Positions 55,459 to 60,000 of a stretch of DNA of 60,000 nt are shown here, piece after piece. The notes under the pieces were generated by a model. It was not told where the DNA came from and made no database searches. It worked only from the letters and a program-made list of their open reading frames with translations. Both the position numbers and the translations under genes were made by a program. Position 1 is the stretch's first letter; every line of letters starts with the position of its first letter. Source of the DNA: Membranipora membranacea (Eukaryota > Bryozoa > Gymnolaemata > Cheilostomatida > Membraniporidae). The stretch lies in the NCBI GenBank assembly GCA_914767715.1, contig OU612072.1, forward strand, positions 15,254,001 to 15,314,000. Direction: 5' to 3'.

Positions 55459-56030
55459 ATGGCTGTCAGTTTAATGAAAAAGCAGATGATAGAATTCAAT
55501 AGACCCGGACTGAGTTTGTCCGAGATTATCGATAACAAAATCGGAGGACATGTAACAGAGGTAAGATTCATAATAAAAATTGCTTATCACGTCCATATGC
55601 TGTCGGAATCATTTTTGATATAAATGGATGAGACTTTTCTACATGGGCAACATTCATATCAAGCTAAGAAGGAGAAAGAAATTTCAAAGTTATCGAACCT
55701 CGGTTTGATAAAGAAATGTAATGAAGACAATACCAACTGACTGATTTGTGATAATAAAAAATATGGAAATGAATAATTTCGTGATTTGATAGAGCCTTAC
55801 TGTGTCCTATAGTCATAACATAATCTTAATTGAATTTTTAACCACTATCATAGTTTTCTCCCCTTATCTTAGCCTGTCAATGTATTTGCTCTTGGATCAA
55901 AGAATGCTTCAGTTTTACAATATTGTTATACAGGGCAGTGGTGATGATTTCTTTGTGTGTGATTTGGGTAATGTAGCTCAGAAGTACAGGACATGGAATG
56001 TTGTCTTCCCGAGAATCAAGCCCTTCTACG
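55459..56030 (+). CDS. Ornithine decarboxylase-like, first two coding exons
   Basis: Exon 1 is 55459-55560 (34 codons, GAG|GTAAGA, phase 0). Exon 2 is 55934-56030 (after TTATACAG, ending TTC TAC G|GTATGA, phase 1). The product contains EFNRPGLSLSEIIDNKIGG, DDFFVCDLGNVAQKY and PRIKPFY. This matches the N-terminus of eukaryotic ornithine decarboxylase, the PLP enzyme making putrescine from ornithine: '...D.FYV.DLG.I...H..W...LPRV.PFYAVKCN'. The next residues, which include the PLP-binding lysine, would be in exon 3; no VKCN-coding exon is visible in the remaining 4 kb. An antizyme inhibitor paralogue cannot be excluded. A pyrimidine-rich acceptor (ACTCCGCACTAG) ends 21 nt before the ATG. Confidence 0.75.
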
Positions 56031-56549
56031 GTATGATGAATTCTGTTTATCAGCTTCAAAATTATTGTGGACAGACTTGTGCTTGAGCCTACTTGGTATG
56101 CTTTATAATTTTAGAACTACAACTCTTGATGTATTGCAACATTACATTACATTACATGATGTTTTAGTTGCTGTAGTCCAGTAACCACGTGGCCAGTGAG
56201 TTACGAGTCCTGGCTATATATCAATAAATAAATAATCAATAAATGTTAGCTTTCTATAGAAATAACAATCTTATTGAATAGAAGCTTTGTGGTTACTCTG
56301 AGCAAGCCATTGACTGTAATGAGATATAGAAATTCACAAATGTTAGATATTTAATTGTATAAAGTAAAATCATGATGCATGAATGAACAAGCACTGTGCG
56401 TTGCTAACCTCATCATGAAAAAATATCACAAGATGGTTTTTATTGTTCATATCCAACTTACCTTGGGGGGAATGGGGAAATGGGGAAAAATGGATCAAAC
56501 GAAAGTGGTTGATAATGAAATGCCTCTATCAGCATCTTGCACCCTTTGA

Positions 56550-57890
56550 GCGCTCAAACTACCTATGCCTGTATTATTAGGTAGTTATTTAAAATCACTA
56601 GACTAGCCTTTATGTGGAGTACGCATGAGGCAGCCTACTCCAGGGGAGGGGCAACACATACGGACAGGAGCCATGCTTACAACTTGAGTAAATTTTTGTC
56701 TTACCTTCTCAGATGTATGGGATAGCTGAGATTATATCCTCTCTACCGTACTCTCGTAAATACTTGTCACAGCTCGCTCAAATGCAGCTTGCTCCTGTCT
56801 AGGTTTATTAATAAGTCTACGGACAAAACAAAAAAGCCTATGCCTGTATTATTAGGTCGTTATTTAAAATCACTAGACTAGCCTCTATGTTGAGTACACA
56901 TGAGGAAGCCTACTCCAGAGGAGGGGCAACACATACGGACAGGAGCCATGCGTACAACTTGAGTAAATTTTGTCTTACCTTCTCAGATGTATGGGATAGC
57001 TGAGATTATATCCTCTCTACCGTACTCTCGTAAATACTTGTCACACCAAAAAGTATAATAAGTTCAAACTTTTGCTCAAATGCAGTTTTGATCGTGCTAA
57101 GGATGGAAGGCTGTATATATTATACCGCATCCAACATGAAAATAAAATTGAATGAGATGAATGCAAGAGGCAGTGCCTGCGCTGACTCACAGGGATTCCC
57201 AATTCATGTTAGCATGAAAGTATGCATTGTGAGATATGGAGACTATCGAGAATCTAGAACACCTCTACATATCATTTTCACATTGGTCACGTGATATACT
57301 TGAGTAGGTATATCTCTGAGTAATAGAGAGGAATTCCCCAATCTAAAAATAGCGAAGAAACCTGCATTTGTGAGATATGGAGACTATCAAAAAGCTAGTG
57401 CACACGCACTCAAACAAATCATTTTCACACTGAAAATCATTTTCACACTGAAAATCATTTTCACACTGATCATGTGATATACTAGTGTAGTGTAGTGTGT
57501 GATTGATAGTGAGTGAATTAAAATAAATCACCTAGCCCTTAGCGTGACTCAATGCAGTGTGTAGGAGACGGTTGGATGACTACCCAAGTTTTGTATTTAT
57601 CAAAGTTCTTATTTCTTGTCTAAATGTTTAGTATTTAGTATTTGTTTTTTTACGGTCTGACTCAATATCAAAATGGTGCATTGCTAGCCTAAGCTCAGAA
57701 GAAAGTTACTGGAGAGATTAGAAAGTATTACTGAACAACACTATCGTATCTCTTACCTTGTACAGGGGTGCGCTAAGTTGAATTTCATGCGTATATGTTA
57801 TATGTTTCATATCACGTAAAGACCGCTGGAGAGCTGCTAATAGAAAGTGATTTACATTTTTACTTTACATTTACATTTTGCTGTGGAAGA
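56550..57890. repeat. R3-derived segmental duplication inside the ODC intron
   Basis: Two partial tandem copies (56560-56800 and 56830-57890) of the R3 segment seen at 18.4-19.3 and 48.65-49.7 kb (TATGCCTGTATTATTAGGT). Includes a three-unit 19-bp repeat (CATTTTCACACTGAAAAT) at about 57420-57470. Confidence 0.75.
57006..57096 (-). CDS. Family C terminal exon, subfamily 2, copy 3
   Basis: Acceptor CATCCTTAG, 29 codons as at 48.83 kb, TAA stop. The upstream exon frame (LGIPVSQRRHCLLHSSH) is open in this copy, unlike at 48.9 kb. The intervening intron would be about 30 nt, unusually short. Confidence 0.3.
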
Positions 57891-57899
57891 ATGCTCAGT

Positions 57900-58900
57900 T
57901 ATTTAAAGTCAAAAATGCTCAGTTGTAGTTATCTCCTCCTTACTTTTCCAAAAGCTATCTCCTTCCTACAGTTTTTAATTCAGAATAACCACATTTGGTC
58001 ACCTGGATCGTTAGTCAATCAGCTAACTATTCATTTATCTCTTTCTGCAAAAAACTCCAAATCTGACAAAAAATCTCCAAGTTCGTGTTTTTCTGTTTGG
58101 GCAGAACTACACTTCGACATGGTAACTCACAGAGATCTGGTTTTTTTTGGAGCATCAGTTCATCACATTATCTAAATGAGTTTTTGAGGGCATGTTTGAA
58201 ATATTTTTTTGACATATTTAAAATTGCGATTTACTTTTTCATTACGGTGTTTATTTCATCCATCAGTGCAGTGGCAATGTTGCGCAAGGCAGTGCAAAGA
58301 GCCTATATATTTGTAGTTTCTATGCCATTGTGTACAGTTTCAAACAAATTCTAATTGCCTTGTATCAAAGGAGTGGAGCAATTTACAAATGACAATGGAG
58401 ATGCTATACTGAACTTAAACAAAAGAAAATTTCTGTTGGTTGATATAAGTTTTCAGTATAGATCGTGGTGACCCATCAGTCACCCATCAAATTCTATCAG
58501 AATGACTATAGACCTCAAAATAATAAATATTATTAATATTCCGAAACATGGTTTGGATTTGGCTTTTTCAGTGGATAATGTTCAATAATAGCATTTTCAA
58601 ACTACACCTAAATGTTTGAGCTTAAATTTTACTCGAATGTCATCCCAATATTTTTATTATTGAAAAACACTAATATAACTATGCTGGATGCGTATAGGAT
58701 TATGATAACTGTGTGTCTGGAGGGCTCACCCTTAATAACACACATGATATTCTATGTGAAATATTCTGCTGCATTTTCAGTGAGCTGGTTTCTGTATGTT
58801 CGACCTTGGTGTATCTATCACCATTAAGGAATTGCAGTCCTGAATTAACCATTGACAGCATTCATTTTACGGTTGAATTTGTACATTTGTTAAAGATCGT
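57900..58900. other. Single-copy AT-rich sequence, no supported gene
   Basis: Several short frames are open on the plus strand (one of 126 codons from 57795), but they begin in R3 repeat and have low-complexity composition. A minus-strand stretch around 58060-58230 (QKKPDLCELPCRSVVLPKQK between two stops) looks faintly protein-like and may be an old transposase relic. Confidence 0.35.
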
Positions 58901-59009
58901 GCCCTGGGACTGCATCTATACTGCAACAAGTTATAATGTTGTTGCTTTTGAGGATTCGGTTAGCCAAACAGGTGGGCTGCCTCAATAAACAACAAATCTG
59001 AGATGGCCT
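58899..59009. repeat. Direct repeat, left copy (~110 bp)
   Basis: GTGCCCTGGGACTGCATCTA onward matches 59890-60000 with two mismatches. A plus-strand frame (VPWDCIYTATSYNVV to GLPQ-stop) is open in both. Confidence 0.8.
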
Positions 59010-59399
59010 CCAAACAAAATTGGAAGCAATTCTTCACGCACTGCATTGAAACGATCCAAGTACAATTGAGACATCTGCTGGATGAAGATATCAGTTAGAG
59101 CAATTACAGACATTGTTTTCTCAGAGTAAATTTTCTAATCCCTCAAGAAAATCTTATTTGTAAACAACCAGTGTATTGCAGTCTCTGTGTTTCATTACAG
59201 GGAAAGAATTTGTTACTGTTGTGCCTTGTTTATCTTTTCCAAAGGATTTAAAGGCAATGTAATTTTAGAATATCAAAACCTGAGGATTACCTTTGTGTCT
59301 CAAGACTTGTTGCTTCTCATGATATTTATGTATTATAGCATTATTATATCAGATTAACATTGAAGGTTGAATTAAATCAGATGTCTTGTCGCAAGCAAC

Positions 59400-59510
59400 A
59401 TCCTGGAGCATAGGCGGCAAAATTTGTTGCCTTAGTGGCCAGGCCGCAATATCTGCGCCAGGTTGCTCTCTGTTTGCAGGCAGGTCGGAGCACACCTGGG
59501 TTCCAACCAT
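59400..59510 (-). repeat. Old SINE body, reverse orientation
   Basis: The minus strand reads GTGTGCTCCGACCTGCCTGC, AGAGAGCAACCTGGCGC, matching the SINE body with about 15% differences and no tRNA head. Confidence 0.6.
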
Positions 59511-59889
59511 AGCCCAGTGCTAGACAATTTGTAATCCTGCTCAGTCCAAATATATTTTCCAACCAGCATTCCAAGCCCGAAACCCCAGTTCTGATACAAA
59601 AAATTTAGCCCATATTGGGTGCCCCGTTTTTTTATACCAATTTTGTTGCATCTAAAATATCATATCATATTATGTTGAATCAATAGGCTTTAGTGGCTGG
59701 CTACTCATATATTTACATTTTTGCAATCGACCATGACACCTTGTCGACATTCAATTATCCGCACTCTCTTTACTCAACAAAAAAACATGGTCCATGCTTC
59801 TAAAATGGTTATACAATGTTGCGATCACTTCACTCTTGGTTAGCCGGGTAAACCTTCTTCCGGGAGTTATTGCACAATCAAGTAGAGGG

Positions 59890-60000
59890 TGCCCTGGGAC
59901 TGCATCTATACTGCAACAAGTTATAATGTCGTTACTTTTGAGGATTCGGTTAGCCAAACAGGTGGGCTGCCTCAATAAACAACAAATCTGAGATGGCCTC
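59890..60000. repeat. Direct repeat, right copy (cut by window end)
   Basis: Second copy of the 58899-59009 sequence; continues to the window edge. Confidence 0.8.

Noticed and set aside
57795-58175. A 126-aa plus-strand gene
   Set aside because: It starts in R3 repeat sequence, is hydrophobic/low-complexity, and has no splice or homology support.

Overview
The window is AT-rich eukaryotic, almost certainly invertebrate animal, nuclear DNA. Evidence: short exons with GT/AG boundaries and short introns, tRNA-derived SINEs, fragments of two kinds of non-LTR retrotransposon, miniature inverted-repeat elements, a THAP zinc-finger exon, and two consecutive N-terminal exons of ornithine decarboxylase near the right end. 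There is no bacterial-style gene packing and no operon or ribosome-binding-site signal. The phylum cannot be fixed from the sequence.

About 90% of the window (1 to ~54.4 kb) is a mosaic of segmental duplications. I see four block types. R1 has a ~58-codon minus-strand ORF (family B), a SINE and a plus-strand terminal exon (family D): ~1-1100, 14.9-16.4, 21.1-22.3, 35.3-36.8, 43.3-44.9, 45.7-46.1, 50.9-52.4 and 53.2-53.6 kb, plus a remnant at 10.7-11.3. R2 has B' (minus), E (plus) and C (minus): 2.8-4.1, 11.3-11.8, 29.4-30.6 and 38.6-39.2 kb. R4 has F (minus), K, A and I (plus): ~7.1-10.7, 11.8-14.5, 31.7-35.3 and 39.7-43.3 kb. R3 has G (plus), RNase H remnants and C-like exons (minus), and K' (plus): 16.4-21.1, 22.3-26.3, 46.4-50.5 kb, truncated at 54 kb; part of it recurs at 56.5-57.9 kb inside the apparent ODC intron.

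The main content is a cluster of very small putative genes (about 40-110 aa) that I cannot match to any named family. They are inferred from reading frames, stops and splice sites preserved between diverged copies. Many are divergent minus/plus pairs (B with D, B' with E, F with K). The start codons of A, B, B', E, F and I all lie about 15-30 nt after a 3' splice-site-like sequence, and so does the ODC start. That means either 5'UTR introns or spliced-leader trans-splicing. The best complete example is the two-exon gene A4 at 41426-42079 (108 aa, six cysteines). Many copies are decayed: exons deleted, frames shifted, start or stop lost, and in one unit exon 1 is replaced by an 82-bp satellite built from its own 5' flank in inverted orientation.

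At the right end (54.7-60 kb) the sequence becomes mostly single copy: an orphan terminal exon, the ODC start, R3 repeats, and a direct repeat at 58.9/59.9 kb. Functions of the small genes are unknown. The gene models are hypotheses made by reading the sequence, not results of a search.
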